NCBI RefSeq assembly: GCF_002042965.1
Contig: NZ_MZNT01000014.1
Coordinates: 62,001-126,000 of the forward strand
From: Paenibacillus sp. 32352
Lineage (GTDB): Bacteria; Bacillota; Bacilli; Paenibacillales; NBRC-103111
DNA: 64,000 bases
Direction of reading: 5' to 3'
Part shown: positions 36,242 through 45,228 of the stretch, piece by piece
Layout of the letters: every line of letters starts with the position of its first letter
How positions within the stretch are numbered: the stretch's first letter is position 1
Program-made: the position numbers and the translations under genes
Notes under the pieces: generated by a model
Told to the model about the DNA's origin: nothing
The model's input: only the letters and a program-made list of their open reading frames with translations
The model's database searches: none

Positions 36242-37051
36242 ATGTCTTGGTTAACGAAAAAACGGTTTTCACACCTTGCCCTGTTCGTCTCCATGCTGCT
36301 GCCGTTCGATTATCCGATTATGGCTAATGCTCAAGACGCTGCACCGATTCAAGTCTATTTGCAGCAGGATAAAGTCAATTGGGAACAACAGCCGTATATC
36401 GAGAACGGCAACACGATGGTGCCTATGCGCGCTTTGTTCGAAAAGCTTGGCTTCACGGTTTCATGGGATCAGAGTACACAAACCGCAACCGCCAAGAAGG
36501 GTGACCTTAGCCTTACGCTGACCATCAACAAAGGTACGGCCGCGGTTAACCAAAATTTGCATAACCTGGAGGTTTCTCCAAAAATAAAGGATGGCAGCAC
36601 GTACATTCCGCTGCGGTTCGTGAGTGAAGCCGCCGGCGCGGATGTCTCCTGGAACGGCGACACCCGAACGGTCAATATCTCATTTCCGAAGACCGATACG
36701 GAACAAACCATTCGCAAGCTGATAGACAACATGGCGCAGAGCAGCAGCTTCACCCAAACTGCCATGTCGATAACAGGAGCGGACGGGATTAAAAAGAATG
36801 AACTCACTATAGCCAGCATCGCCATGGATGCCAGCGGAAGCTCCGCTACTGTCACTTTCGATGCCGCATTCACTATTTCCAAGGCCGTGAAAAACGGCAG
36901 CGGTATTACTATCTCGCCTACGGAGTCCGCTGTTTACGAGTTCAAATGCCAGGTCTACAAGGATTCTGCAGGCCAGTGGCTGCTAAGCACCCCAACGTCA
37001 GGCATGACTTATGAATTGAAGGACAAAAAGCCTTTCATGGAGGCTCAGTAG
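36242..37051 (+). CDS. Exported protein with copper-amine-oxidase N-terminal-type domain
   Basis: About 269 residues. N-terminal signal peptide (LALFVSMLLPFDYPIMANA), then a Cu_amine_oxidN1 domain with the double motif TMVPMRALFEKLGFTVSWDQ and TYIPLRFVSEAAGADVSW, and an NTF2-like C-terminal region (about 155-265). Such domains are cell-surface modules abundant in Paenibacillus and are not catalytic. AGGAGG lies 9 nt before the ATG at 36242; the frame is open to 36077. Upstream bases 35921-36241 hold divergent promoters but no gene. Confidence 0.85.
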   Translation: MSWLTKKRFSHLALFVSMLLPFDYPIMANAQDAAPIQVYLQQDKVNWEQQPYIENGNTMVPMRALFEKLGFTVSWDQSTQTATAKKGDLSLTLTINKGTAAVNQNLHNLEVSPKIKDGSTYIPLRFVSEAAGADVSWNGDTRTVNISFPKTDTEQTIRKLIDNMAQSSSFTQTAMSITGADGIKKNELTIASIAMDASGSSATVTFDAAFTISKAVKNGSGITISPTESAVYEFKCQVYKDSAGQWLLSTPTSGMTYELKDKKPFMEAQ

Positions 37052-37067
37052 CTCCGTCAAAAAATAC

Positions 37068-37096
37068 AGGTCCCCGGGAGATCCCGAGGACCTTTT
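37068..37096 (+). terminator. Terminator after the exported protein gene
   Basis: Stem aggtcc-c-cggga / tcccg-a-ggacct followed by TTTT (37068-37096). Confidence 0.85.
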
Positions 37097-37118
37097 ATTA
37101 TTGTCCTTCATCGCTTGG

Positions 37119-38099
37119 TCATAGATGATTTCCCGTCATGTATTTCCACGGCTTCGTTACGTTAATCTTAAGATACTCCGGAGCGATAACCTGTGTCAGC
37201 AGCCTCAAGGTCTTCTCGTTTCTCTCCGGCACATTCACTTCCAACCGGTTCAACCGAATGGAGATGCCGTAATCATGAACTTGGAAGCCCTTCTTCTGCA
37301 GTGAAGGAAGCTCTGCATTCAGACGGGTCATTTGGGCCTTGAGCTCCTCCTCCGTAAATTGCGCGTCAAAGAACTGCAGGAGCTCCGGATGCACAGCCAT
37401 GCGGATGATCGCTTGACGCGTGTCCTCATATCCATCGATCAGACCGACGAATAACTGCCCTGCTTCAGCATCAATATAGCTGCCGGCAAATCCGGGCAGC
37501 TTGCCCTCGTGAGCCGCTACCTGCACCTCCGTCCCGAGCTGCCTGGCAAAGCTTCGGTTCTCCTCCAAATCCTTCTCTATCAAGGGTCCGACAGGTTGGT
37601 TCGGATTTCTTCGTTCCTCCCGGGTCCATCCTTCCTGAAGCCAATGATAGAGAAGCGGCGATTTGTACCGCACCCGTTTGTAATTGGGCGTGGTGACGAT
37701 AATTTCGCCTTTGACCGGGTTGCATTGCCTTAACAGACTCCCGTCCGGCTGGCGCTGCTTCTTACAGCGATAAGCGGGCTCCACCATTACCATTCGATTA
37801 TTCGTCAGCTTAAATTCCAATACGTTCGGATAGCCATGTCTGCCAAAATGTATCGGGCCGTCTACGGCTTCCGATTGGTTCAGCCATTCCGTTATTTTCA
37901 ATATAACGGCCTTCTCCTTCGGGTCGGTGATGTTAAAAGGCTCCGGCTTCTCTGCAGACGGCAGCCCTCCGGCGATGCCAACGGCAGTCACTTCGCCTGA
38001 TCCTATGAGCGGAAATAAGTAGGAAGTCCCCGTAAGAAAAATGATCGCGCACCCTAAAAGCACACCTTTGCAAATACGAATAAAATGTTTCCTGTTCAT
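37119..38099 (-). CDS. Exported protein of unknown function, 326 aa
   Basis: It begins with a membrane anchor or signal (about residues 10-32) and continues as a soluble extracytoplasmic protein. Features: HFGRHGYPNVLEFKL, a cysteine pair (RCKKQRQ and RQCNPV), and a C-terminal segment with regular hydrophobic pattern (GISIRLNRLEVNVPERN). I do not recognise a family. The ribosome binding site is poorly spaced (GGAGG 13 nt upstream), so the start could be slightly different. It is convergent with the copper-amine-oxidase-domain gene and downstream of the zinc-ribbon gene, though a terminator lies between. Confidence 0.75.
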   Translation of the reverse strand: MNRKHFIRICKGVLLGCAIIFLTGTSYLFPLIGSGEVTAVGIAGGLPSAEKPEPFNITDPKEKAVILKITEWLNQSEAVDGPIHFGRHGYPNVLEFKLTNNRMVMVEPAYRCKKQRQPDGSLLRQCNPVKGEIIVTTPNYKRVRYKSPLLYHWLQEGWTREERRNPNQPVGPLIEKDLEENRSFARQLGTEVQVAAHEGKLPGFAGSYIDAEAGQLFVGLIDGYEDTRQAIIRMAVHPELLQFFDAQFTEEELKAQMTRLNAELPSLQKKGFQVHDYGISIRLNRLEVNVPERNEKTLRLLTQVIAPEYLKINVTKPWKYMTGNHL

Positions 38100-38272
38100 A
38101 CAGCCGCTGCAGCCTCCGCCCCGCCATTGGAGTTCTCATCATGAATAAGACGCAGCGAATTGGAATAGGGTTCCAACCGTTCCAGGAAAATTTTATTGCA
38201 CCACACAAAAAAACATACCTGCCAAGTTGGGCTATCTATGGCTTCTTTGAAGCTGCTTTTTAGGACTTTGTG

Positions 38273-38301
38273 AAAAAAAATCCTCTGCCAGCGGCAGAGG
38301 A
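38273..38301 (-). terminator. Terminator of the zinc-ribbon gene
   Basis: Minus-strand stem TCCTCTGCC / GGCAGAGGA with a 3-nt loop (38281-38301), followed by eight T. Confidence 0.9.
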
Positions 38302-38321
38302 GCAGATTCGTATTATTCAAA

Positions 38322-38612
38322 CTATCGGGATTCGGCTGATGCAGATTTCGCCGTGGTGTAATACAGCGCCGCTGCCGCAAGCCCTGCGTAAAAAACGACA
38401 GGCAGATGCAGGAGCGAAGCAGCAATGGCAGAGGCGCTTACCAGAGTCAAGGAAAGCAGAATTCGGGCCGGATGAGCCGGCTTCTGTACGTCCCAATACG
38501 TTAATGAATCGATGAAATAGCCGTTCTCGGCCAGTTCCTCTCCACAATGTACGCAAGTGAATTCATAGACCGAGCAAGGCTCCGAGCAATGGGGACAATA
38601 CTTCTGCTTCAT
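38322..38612 (-). CDS. Small zinc-ribbon membrane protein, 96 aa
   Basis: N-terminal zinc ribbon with two CxxC knuckles (YCPHC at about residues 5-9 and CVHCGEEL at about 20-24), a linker, and two C-terminal helices (RILLSLTLVSASAIAASLLH and VVFYAGLAAAALYY). GGAGG precedes the ATG. Function unknown; such proteins are often membrane adaptors. Confidence 0.8.
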   Translation of the reverse strand: MKQKYCPHCSEPCSVYEFTCVHCGEELAENGYFIDSLTYWDVQKPAHPARILLSLTLVSASAIAASLLHLPVVFYAGLAAAALYYTTAKSASAESR

Positions 38613-38683
38613 GACAAGGATCCCTCCATTTTGGAATGATTAATTCATAGTTATTATATAGGAATTATTGTTTTTGTTCCATA

Positions 38684-38721
38684 ACAAAAAAACAGCCCAT
38701 GAGCTTCCAAGCTCAAGAGCC
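38684..38721 (-). terminator. Terminator of the GNAT gene
   Basis: Minus-strand hairpin with core GAGCTT / AAGCTC (38701-38714) and imperfect outer pairs, followed by TTTTTTTGTT. Confidence 0.65.
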
Positions 38722-38730
38722 GTTTTTTCC

Positions 38731-39411
38731 TTACATAGGGAGCAAGCGGACTTGCTCACGCTGCTTTAATTGTGCAATCATTTCATACCAAGCTTCCGGT
38801 TTATTGGGAAGCACGGTATAGTACCTTTCCAGGAAGCCGCTGATTAAGCTCGCGGGGATCGCTTCCACCGCATCGGCATCCTCGCCGATAGGCATAAATC
38901 CAAGATCCAGCTCCTGCACTGCGGCCCCGTCATTATGCCACGACGGATGCACATAGGCGAGATCGAGCCTGCGGTAGCCGAGGTGAGCAAGCACCTCCCG
39001 GCGGACGAACGGATTCATCGGCTTCACGCCGCCGAAGCCGTGATCTTCGGCCAGGTACGGGTTGTAAATTTCGGCGAACATGCCGATCAGCTTGCCGCCG
39101 CTCTGGCGGACGAGCGACTGCAGATCCTCTATCCGGCGTTTGACCAGGAAGGGTCCGATGCCCAGCCCTTCGCGTCCGATGATCGTAAAGTCGGTCATGG
39201 CCACTTGCATATCCTCATAATAGCGATACTCGGTAGCGCCGACGACTTGTCCTTCATGAATGGCTACGAACACCCGGATGCCTTCGTCCTGCAGCGGCTC
39301 CTCCCACAGGGAGAATTCCAGCACTTCCTCCGGCGGAAATACCGTCTGCATCAGCTCGTGCATCTGCTTGAAATACGGATCCGCTATATTCGTAATACGA
39401 TGATATTCCAT
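38731..39411 (-). CDS. GNAT-family N-acetyltransferase
   Basis: About 226 residues with a GNAT fold: VVGATEYRYYED (beta-4), then a degenerate acetyl-CoA loop region REGLGIGPFLVKRRIEDL, and AEIYNPYLAEDHGF. The acceptor is unknown. I place the start at 39411, 5 nt after GGGAGTGG; the frame is open to 39426. It lies downstream of adenine deaminase but separated by repeat copy C and its two hairpins, and has its own -10 (TATACT) near 39446. Confidence 0.82.
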   Translation of the reverse strand: MEYHRITNIADPYFKQMHELMQTVFPPEEVLEFSLWEEPLQDEGIRVFVAIHEGQVVGATEYRYYEDMQVAMTDFTIIGREGLGIGPFLVKRRIEDLQSLVRQSGGKLIGMFAEIYNPYLAEDHGFGGVKPMNPFVRREVLAHLGYRRLDLAYVHPSWHNDGAAVQELDLGFMPIGEDADAVEAIPASLISGFLERYYTVLPNKPEAWYEMIAQLKQREQVRLLPM

Positions 39412-39492
39412 GATATCCACTCCCATCTTGATAGCATAAGGCTAGTATATAATGGAATAGGAGCATTTCCAAATGGTTTGGGGGAGAAAAAA

Positions 39493-39745
39493 GAACCTGA
39501 CGGAAACGGTCAGGTTCGAGACTGTTGAGAAATCTGCAGAGCTTGAGCTATTGCTAATATACTCCGGTGGTATATGCCCCTCCAGCCGCTGTTGAAACCC
39601 GTGAATTAGATTAGACTTAGCGGTATTTTCACGGGTTTCAAAGGCGGACGTAAACTCCTCCGAGGCATACCCCACCTCCATATGGAGCATAGCTCACGTA
39701 AAGCAGGCTTCGCAACAACGAACCTGACGAAAAACCGTCAGGTTC
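39493..39745 (-). repeat. Terminator-nested repeat, copy C
   Basis: Core 202 bp (39518-39719) between two near-identical complete hairpins of 25 and 26 bp (gaacctgac...gtcaggttc, 39493-39517 and 39720-39745). The central stem TTGAAACCCGTGAA / TTCACGGGTTTCAA is a perfect 14 bp; its sequence differs from copies A, B and D but is fully complementary. Element and adenine deaminase gene share the minus orientation. The hairpin next to the gene is 5 bp past its stop codon. Confidence 0.9.
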
Positions 39746-39751
39746 TTTTTT

Positions 39752-41464
39752 TTATTCTTCTACTAGCAGAGGCACGACCTTACCGCGGTTGACATCAATA
39801 AGGCCGTAATCCGTAATTTTCAAAGCCGGGCTGACCGGCAAGGAATGAGTGCTTATCGACATGATCGGGTTGTAATGATTGTAGCCCAGCGCTTCCATGG
39901 CTTCGCGAAGCTGCTGAACCTCGGCAGCCGTCTTCTCAAGCGGCTCCTCGGTCAGGATGCCCCCGACCGGCAGATGCAGGCTCGCCAGTACCTTCCCGTT
40001 CTCCACGACGCAGAAACCGCCTTGATTGCGGATCACTTCATTAGCCGCGATCATCATGTCGGCGCGGCTGTGCCCGACAACCAGCAGGTTATGGTTGTCG
40101 TGGGAATAGGTCGTGGCGATCGCGCCGCGCTTGATCGTATCTCCGCCGATCAGGCCGTAAGCTCGGCCGCCGGTTTTGCCGTAGCGGTCGAAGGTGGCGA
40201 TCAGGCCATAGCCGCTGTCTTCCCAGCGGACCTCGCCGCCGCTTACCTCAACCTCTGCGTGATGCTCCTCGGTAAACGTCGAGCCGTTCTTGACCAGCAT
40301 CACTCTGCCTTTATAGGCCCCTTCCTGGGCATCCGTATGGATGGCAAAGTCCGATTCCGCCAAGGGAGACAACTTCACACTTTGGTAAAAATGGGAAGGG
40401 AATGGGTGACGATGACCTTGCGGAAGGTATTCCTCCTGCGCATCGTACACCTTGCGCCCGTTTTTATATACTTGACCTATGGTCAATTCTTCGAGATCGG
40501 ACACCAGGGAGAAATCGGCAATCTTGCCCGGAGCCACCGCTCCGCGGTCGCTTAGCTTCATTCTGCGGGCCGGTGTGAAGGTCGCCGCGTAGATCGCTCT
40601 CTCCGGCGGCATTCCCATCTGAATCGCCTTGCGAACGATATGGTTCAGGTGGCCCCGACGTTGGAACGAATCCGGCATCACATCATCGGTGACAAAGCAA
40701 AAATGCTCGGCGACATCCCGTTCGATCAAATACTGCAAGACTTCCTCGGTCATCGATTTCTCCTGAATTTCGATGAACATGCCCGCGGCGATCCGCGCCT
40801 CCATACCTTCAATCGATTGATGCGTATGATCCGAATCGATTCCCGCATAGATGATCTGCTGCAATTCCAAATCCAGCAGCTTCGGCACATGCCCTTCAAT
40901 GACCAGCTTCGGATACTTCGCACGTATATGCTTCAAGATTCGATTCGTCTTGCAATCCGGATCGTTAATGACGTCCACATAGTTCATGATCTCGCCCAAG
41001 CAGGCGATCGTCTCCGTCTGCATCAAGGCATCCATGTCCTCAATCTCCATCGCACCGCCCGTTGTCTCCATGGACGTCGCAGGCACCGAGCTCGGAATGG
41101 CGTAGAACATATCGGCTACGCAGTGCTCGCTCGCCCGAATCATCTCGGTAACGCCCTGGAGTCCGAAGACGTTGGCCATTTCGTGAGGCTCCGGCACGAT
41201 GGTCGTCACGCCGTTGCGGATCAAGCCATAGGAGAAGGTCTCCGGCGTAACCATCGTGCTCTCGATGTGCAGATGGATGTCTACGAGACCGGGGATCATA
41301 TAGCGTCCCTGACCGTCGACGACTTGACCGGCGTCGAAGCTGTCTTCGCCCCGCTCGCCGATGTATAGAAATCTGCCGTCCAGAATAGCGGCATTGCCTG
41401 GAATGAAGGTTTTGAAGTAACTGTTATAAATGTTTACGTTCTTGATGAATAAATCGACTCGCAT
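39752..41464 (-). CDS. ade: Adenine deaminase
   Basis: A 570-residue amidohydrolase converting adenine to hypoxanthine and ammonia. Visible: the metal motif DIHLHIESTMVTPETF, a conserved EPHEMANVFG segment, GHVPKLLDLELQQIIYAGI, the DSDHTHQS region and C-terminal SHDNHNLLVVG. Length and order match the Ade family. The start at 41464 follows GGGAGG; the frame is open to 41479. Last gene of a six-gene unit with an ABC transporter and a nucleoside hydrolase, which together suggest uptake and breakdown of adenine nucleosides. Confidence 0.93.
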   Translation of the reverse strand: MRVDLFIKNVNIYNSYFKTFIPGNAAILDGRFLYIGERGEDSFDAGQVVDGQGRYMIPGLVDIHLHIESTMVTPETFSYGLIRNGVTTIVPEPHEMANVFGLQGVTEMIRASEHCVADMFYAIPSSVPATSMETTGGAMEIEDMDALMQTETIACLGEIMNYVDVINDPDCKTNRILKHIRAKYPKLVIEGHVPKLLDLELQQIIYAGIDSDHTHQSIEGMEARIAAGMFIEIQEKSMTEEVLQYLIERDVAEHFCFVTDDVMPDSFQRRGHLNHIVRKAIQMGMPPERAIYAATFTPARRMKLSDRGAVAPGKIADFSLVSDLEELTIGQVYKNGRKVYDAQEEYLPQGHRHPFPSHFYQSVKLSPLAESDFAIHTDAQEGAYKGRVMLVKNGSTFTEEHHAEVEVSGGEVRWEDSGYGLIATFDRYGKTGGRAYGLIGGDTIKRGAIATTYSHDNHNLLVVGHSRADMMIAANEVIRNQGGFCVVENGKVLASLHLPVGGILTEEPLEKTAAEVQQLREAMEALGYNHYNPIMSISTHSLPVSPALKITDYGLIDVNRGKVVPLLVEE

Positions 41465-41487
41465 GACGGTACCTCCCAAGTAGCACG

Positions 41488-42552
41488 TTACTCCACTAAA
41501 ACCAATTTTTCAGCAGGGAACAGCAGGCGAACCTCTCTGCCGTTGACATAAGGAAGCTCCATCTCCTTGTTGACCGTAAAGTCACCGAGAGCAGTTTCCA
41601 CTACATATTGATAGCTTCGGCCCAGGAAGGTGCTGACCTTCACGCGGCCCGGGAGACGGTTCGTTCCCTCGGCAGGAATCTCTTCGACTGTCCCCATAAT
41701 GACGTCATCCGGACGGATAGCTCCCTTGAGGCTGCCGCCGGCATTGTTCCCGAGATGCTTCGCAACGTGGAATACCAGGTCCTTGACCTTCAACTCGACT
41801 TCCGCGCCTTGATCATGCCGTTCGTCAAAATGAATGAAATTATTAAATCCGATAAACCGTGCGACGAATTCCGTCTTCGGGTATTTGAAGATGGCGGCCG
41901 GACTGTCCAGCTGCTCGATAATCCCTTTGTTCATTATCGCCACCTGATCGGAGATCGAGAAGCACTCCTCCTGGTCATGGGATACATAGACCGTGGTGAT
42001 CCCGAGCTCCTGCTGAATGCGGCGGATTTCGACGCGCATATTAATTCTCAGGTTCGCGTCCAGGTTACTGAGCGGCTCATCGAAGAGCAGCAGATCCGGC
42101 TCGATAACGAGCGCCCGCGCAATGGCTACCCGCTGCTTCTGTCCGCCGGACAGCGCTTTGGGGAACCGTTTCTCGAAGCCCGTCAGACTGACAACCTCCA
42201 GAATGTGGTGCACTCTTTTCTTAATTTCCGACTCGTTCACTTTTCTAAGCCGCAGCCCGAATGCGACGTTATCGTATACGGACAAATGCGGGAAAAGCGC
42301 ATAGCTCTGGAACACGAAGCCGAAGTTCCGTTTATTCACCGGCACCCGTGTGTAATCCTTGCCGCCGAGCATAAACTTGCCGTCTTTGGCCTCCAGGAAG
42401 CCTGCGATAAGACGTAGCGTCGTCGTTTTGCCGCAGCCGCTCGGGCCCAGCAGCGAGATAAGCTCGCCTTTTTCAATATTCAAATTAAAATCCTTCAATA
42501 TCACATTTTGCTCGTAGGCAACCGATACGTTTTCCAAGGATAGCAATGCCAT
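41488..42552 (-). CDS. ABC transporter ATP-binding protein (PotA-like)
   Basis: A 354-residue ATPase with Walker A GPSGCGKTT, Q-loop VFQSYALFPHLSV, signature LSGGQKQRVAIARAL, Walker B LLLFDEPLSNLD, the H-loop VYVSHDQEE and a C-terminal TOBE domain. It belongs to the polyamine/thiamine/iron importer group (CUT1/PotA). It powers the two permeases encoded directly upstream; spacing to the neighbours is only 15-23 bp. Substrate by context: a purine nucleoside or related compound. Confidence 0.95.
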   Translation of the reverse strand: MALLSLENVSVAYEQNVILKDFNLNIEKGELISLLGPSGCGKTTTLRLIAGFLEAKDGKFMLGGKDYTRVPVNKRNFGFVFQSYALFPHLSVYDNVAFGLRLRKVNESEIKKRVHHILEVVSLTGFEKRFPKALSGGQKQRVAIARALVIEPDLLLFDEPLSNLDANLRINMRVEIRRIQQELGITTVYVSHDQEECFSISDQVAIMNKGIIEQLDSPAAIFKYPKTEFVARFIGFNNFIHFDERHDQGAEVELKVKDLVFHVAKHLGNNAGGSLKGAIRPDDVIMGTVEEIPAEGTNRLPGRVKVSTFLGRSYQYVVETALGDFTVNKEMELPYVNGREVRLLFPAEKLVLVE

Positions 42553-42567
42553 GGATCCAATCCCCCG

Positions 42568-43356
42568 TTATCGTTTTGTAAAGTAGGACAAGCCCATAAT
42601 CCGTTCGATAATGAACATAAGGACCGCCGTAAAAATCATAAGCAGCACCGAAATCGCGGCAATCGTCGCGTCAAAATGGTTCTCCACATACGTCAGCATT
42701 TGGATCGGCAGCGTACTGACACCAGGGCCGGTCATGAATACAGAAATATCCACGTTGTTGAACGATTCCAGGAAGGCGATCAGCACGGCCGCAATAATCC
42801 CCGACTTGATGTTCGGCAGCACCACCTTGAAGAAGGTCGCCAGATGCCCCGCACCCAAGCTCAAGGCCGCTTCCTCGACGGAGAAATCAAAGTTCGACAA
42901 GCTGGACGCGATGACACGGATAATGAACGGCAGCATAATGACCGTATGTCCGAACAGCAGGGACAAGTAGATCGGCAGATGATACGTGATGATCAGATAC
43001 TTCAGCATCGTAAAGCCGAGCACGATACCCGGAATGAGCACGGGCGAGATGAATACCGCATTCAGCGCATCCTTGCCCTTGAACTGAAACCGGCTTAGGG
43101 CATAAGCGGCCGGCACCCCGAGAAGGAGCGCGAACACATTGCCTAGCAGCGATACGAAAATGGAGGTTTTGAACGTCTCCATGAACATTTTGACTTTGAA
43201 AATATTTTCATACCATTTGAACGAAAAGCCCTGCGGCGGAAATTTCAATACCGTTCCCGGATCGAAGGAAGCGGCGGCAATAATGAGTAGAGGACCCAGC
43301 AAAAATGCGTAGACCAGAAGCGTAAACAGGCCAAGCCCTCGATTGTTCTCCTGCAT
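42568..43356 (-). CDS. ABC transporter permease (PotC-like)
   Basis: A 262-residue permease with six predicted helices and the EAA loop (EEAALSLGAGHLATFFKVVLP) that docks the ATPase. It forms the membrane channel together with the PotB-like partner encoded 6 bp upstream. Confidence 0.94.
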   Translation of the reverse strand: MQENNRGLGLFTLLVYAFLLGPLLIIAAASFDPGTVLKFPPQGFSFKWYENIFKVKMFMETFKTSIFVSLLGNVFALLLGVPAAYALSRFQFKGKDALNAVFISPVLIPGIVLGFTMLKYLIITYHLPIYLSLLFGHTVIMLPFIIRVIASSLSNFDFSVEEAALSLGAGHLATFFKVVLPNIKSGIIAAVLIAFLESFNNVDISVFMTGPGVSTLPIQMLTYVENHFDATIAAISVLLMIFTAVLMFIIERIMGLSYFTKR

Positions 43357-43362
43357 ACGTTT

Positions 43363-44184
43363 CTACTCCTTCGGATTGAATTTATTGGCCATTTTATTCA
43401 TTATCCCGATGATGATAAAGGTAATAGCAATCATGATCGTAGCGATGACGGAGGCCAAGTACCAGTCGTTTAATGTAATCGCATTCTGATACAGGAAGGT
43501 CGAGATGACCTTCTGCTTGCCTCCAAGCAAGGCCGGCGTCGTGTAGGCCGTCAAGCTGCCGACGAACACCAGGATGCTCCCGATGATCAAGCCGGGAATA
43601 CTGAGCGGCACGATGACCTTGCGGAACGCGGTAAAACGGGGCGCGCCAAGACTTTCCGCCGCTTTGATCAGGTCCGGGTCGATGTTCTCCATAACGCCTA
43701 CCAGCGTAATGATAATCAAAGGCAGGAATAAATGAATCAGACCGATCATCATCGCCACCGGCGTATACAAAATATCCAGCGGCTCCCGGATGATCCCGAT
43801 TGCCAGCAGCGTGTTGTTAAGCAGCCCTTTCTTCCCGAGCACGATCATCCAGCTGAAGGAACGGACGACGGAGCTTGTAAGCAGCGGAAAAATCGCGAGC
43901 GCGAGCAATATGCCCTTTTTCCTAACGCTTTGCTTGGAAATGTAGTACGCCACCGGAAAGCCGAGCAGGATGCATAAGAGCGTCGTTACAATGCTGACCT
44001 CCAGCGTCGTCCACAATATTTTGAGAAAGTACGGGTCTTTAAAGAAATGAAGATAGCCTTCGAGCGTAAATCGGCCCTCCTGAAAAAAGGTGGACCCTAT
44101 CGTCATAATAATCGGGATCAGCATAAAGAACAGTAGAAACAAAAATCCCGGCAGCAATAATACATAGTAAACCTTTTTCTTCAT
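43363..44184 (-). CDS. ABC transporter permease (PotB-like)
   Basis: A 273-residue permease with six predicted helices and an EAA loop (KAAESLGAPRFTAFRKVIVP). It is partner of the PotC-like permease in a heterodimeric importer of the spermidine/putrescine family architecture. It follows the nucleoside hydrolase gene by 27 bp. Confidence 0.94.
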   Translation of the reverse strand: MKKKVYYVLLLPGFLFLLFFMLIPIIMTIGSTFFQEGRFTLEGYLHFFKDPYFLKILWTTLEVSIVTTLLCILLGFPVAYYISKQSVRKKGILLALAIFPLLTSSVVRSFSWMIVLGKKGLLNNTLLAIGIIREPLDILYTPVAMMIGLIHLFLPLIIITLVGVMENIDPDLIKAAESLGAPRFTAFRKVIVPLSIPGLIIGSILVFVGSLTAYTTPALLGGKQKVISTFLYQNAITLNDWYLASVIATIMIAITFIIIGIMNKMANKFNPKE

Positions 44185-44211
44185 GTAGCTATGGCTCCTG
44201 TTCTTGTAAGG

Positions 44212-45147
44212 CTAGGCTTTCATCGCTTGCGTAAACAGCTGAAGAAAAGCTTCGGTATCTACATCCATGCAAACGTCCATGTTGGCCTGCTTCGACAAGC
44301 GGTTTTGAAAATCGCAGACCGTCTGCCCGTCGCACAAGTCGCTTCGGGTCTCGACATCCACATAATAGCGACGTGTCGTTACGATGCCGCGATTCAGAGC
44401 TACGCCTACGGCGAGCGGATCGTGCATGACGCAGGCACGAATGCCATTGCGCTCATAGTAGCGCTGCATATAGTCGGTCGTGCTCTCGCGGATATAGCGG
44501 GCGATGGGCGAATCCCCCATCTGCTGCATGTGCTCCTCCGTCAGAAGCGCCTTGCGGGTCACGTCGAGGCCGACCAGCGTAAGCGAAGGGAAGCCGGCGC
44601 GGAACACGATCTTGGCCGCCTCCGGATCTACGTACATGTTGTACTCCGCCGTCGGGGTCACATTGCCGTAGCTTCCGACAACCCCGCCCATGACGACGAC
44701 CTCCTTCAGGAGGTGCACCAGCTCCGGAGCTTGACGTACCGCCAAGGCCACATTCGTAAGCGGCCCGGTTGCGATCAGCGTCAGCTCGCCGGGATATCGC
44801 CGCGCAGCCTCGATGATGACTTCGGGTGCAAAGCCCTCCGATGGCTGCTTATGCACGGGCATATCCTTCAGAGCACCTCCGATCCCGTCTTGTCCGTGAA
44901 CCCGATGCTCGAAGAACGACTCCCGAAGCAGCGGACGGTCCGCTCCCTTGTAGACCGGAATCGATGCCTCGCAGCCGAGCAGCTGCAGAATCTTGCACGT
45001 GTTGATCGTGGCCTGATCCCGCGATACGTTGCCGTTCACCGTCGTAATGCCAAGCACGTCGAATTGGCCGCTGCGCACGGCTAACAGGATGCCAAGAGCG
45101 TCATCAACCCCCGTATCTACATCGAGAATGACTTTTTTCCTCATCAT
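44212..45147 (-). CDS. Inosine/uridine-preferring nucleoside hydrolase
   Basis: A 311-residue enzyme that splits ribonucleosides into base and ribose. The N-terminal calcium motif reads ILDVDTGVDDALGILLAV, with further family segments TTVNGNVSRDQAT, ATGPLTNVALAVRQ, EVVVMGG and the C-terminal HDPLAVGVAL. It sits between the binding protein and the permeases in the operon, which ties the transporter to nucleoside catabolism. Base preference cannot be read from sequence; the adenine deaminase in the operon favours purine nucleosides. Confidence 0.95.
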   Translation of the reverse strand: MMRKKVILDVDTGVDDALGILLAVRSGQFDVLGITTVNGNVSRDQATINTCKILQLLGCEASIPVYKGADRPLLRESFFEHRVHGQDGIGGALKDMPVHKQPSEGFAPEVIIEAARRYPGELTLIATGPLTNVALAVRQAPELVHLLKEVVVMGGVVGSYGNVTPTAEYNMYVDPEAAKIVFRAGFPSLTLVGLDVTRKALLTEEHMQQMGDSPIARYIRESTTDYMQRYYERNGIRACVMHDPLAVGVALNRGIVTTRRYYVDVETRSDLCDGQTVCDFQNRLSKQANMDVCMDVDTEAFLQLFTQAMKA

Positions 45148-45228
45148 CCAGCCTCCCTTTAGAAAAAATGAGGGTACATGCCATGGTCATGTCATATACC
45201 CCTCAAATGAAATGCTTCCCTATTGCGA

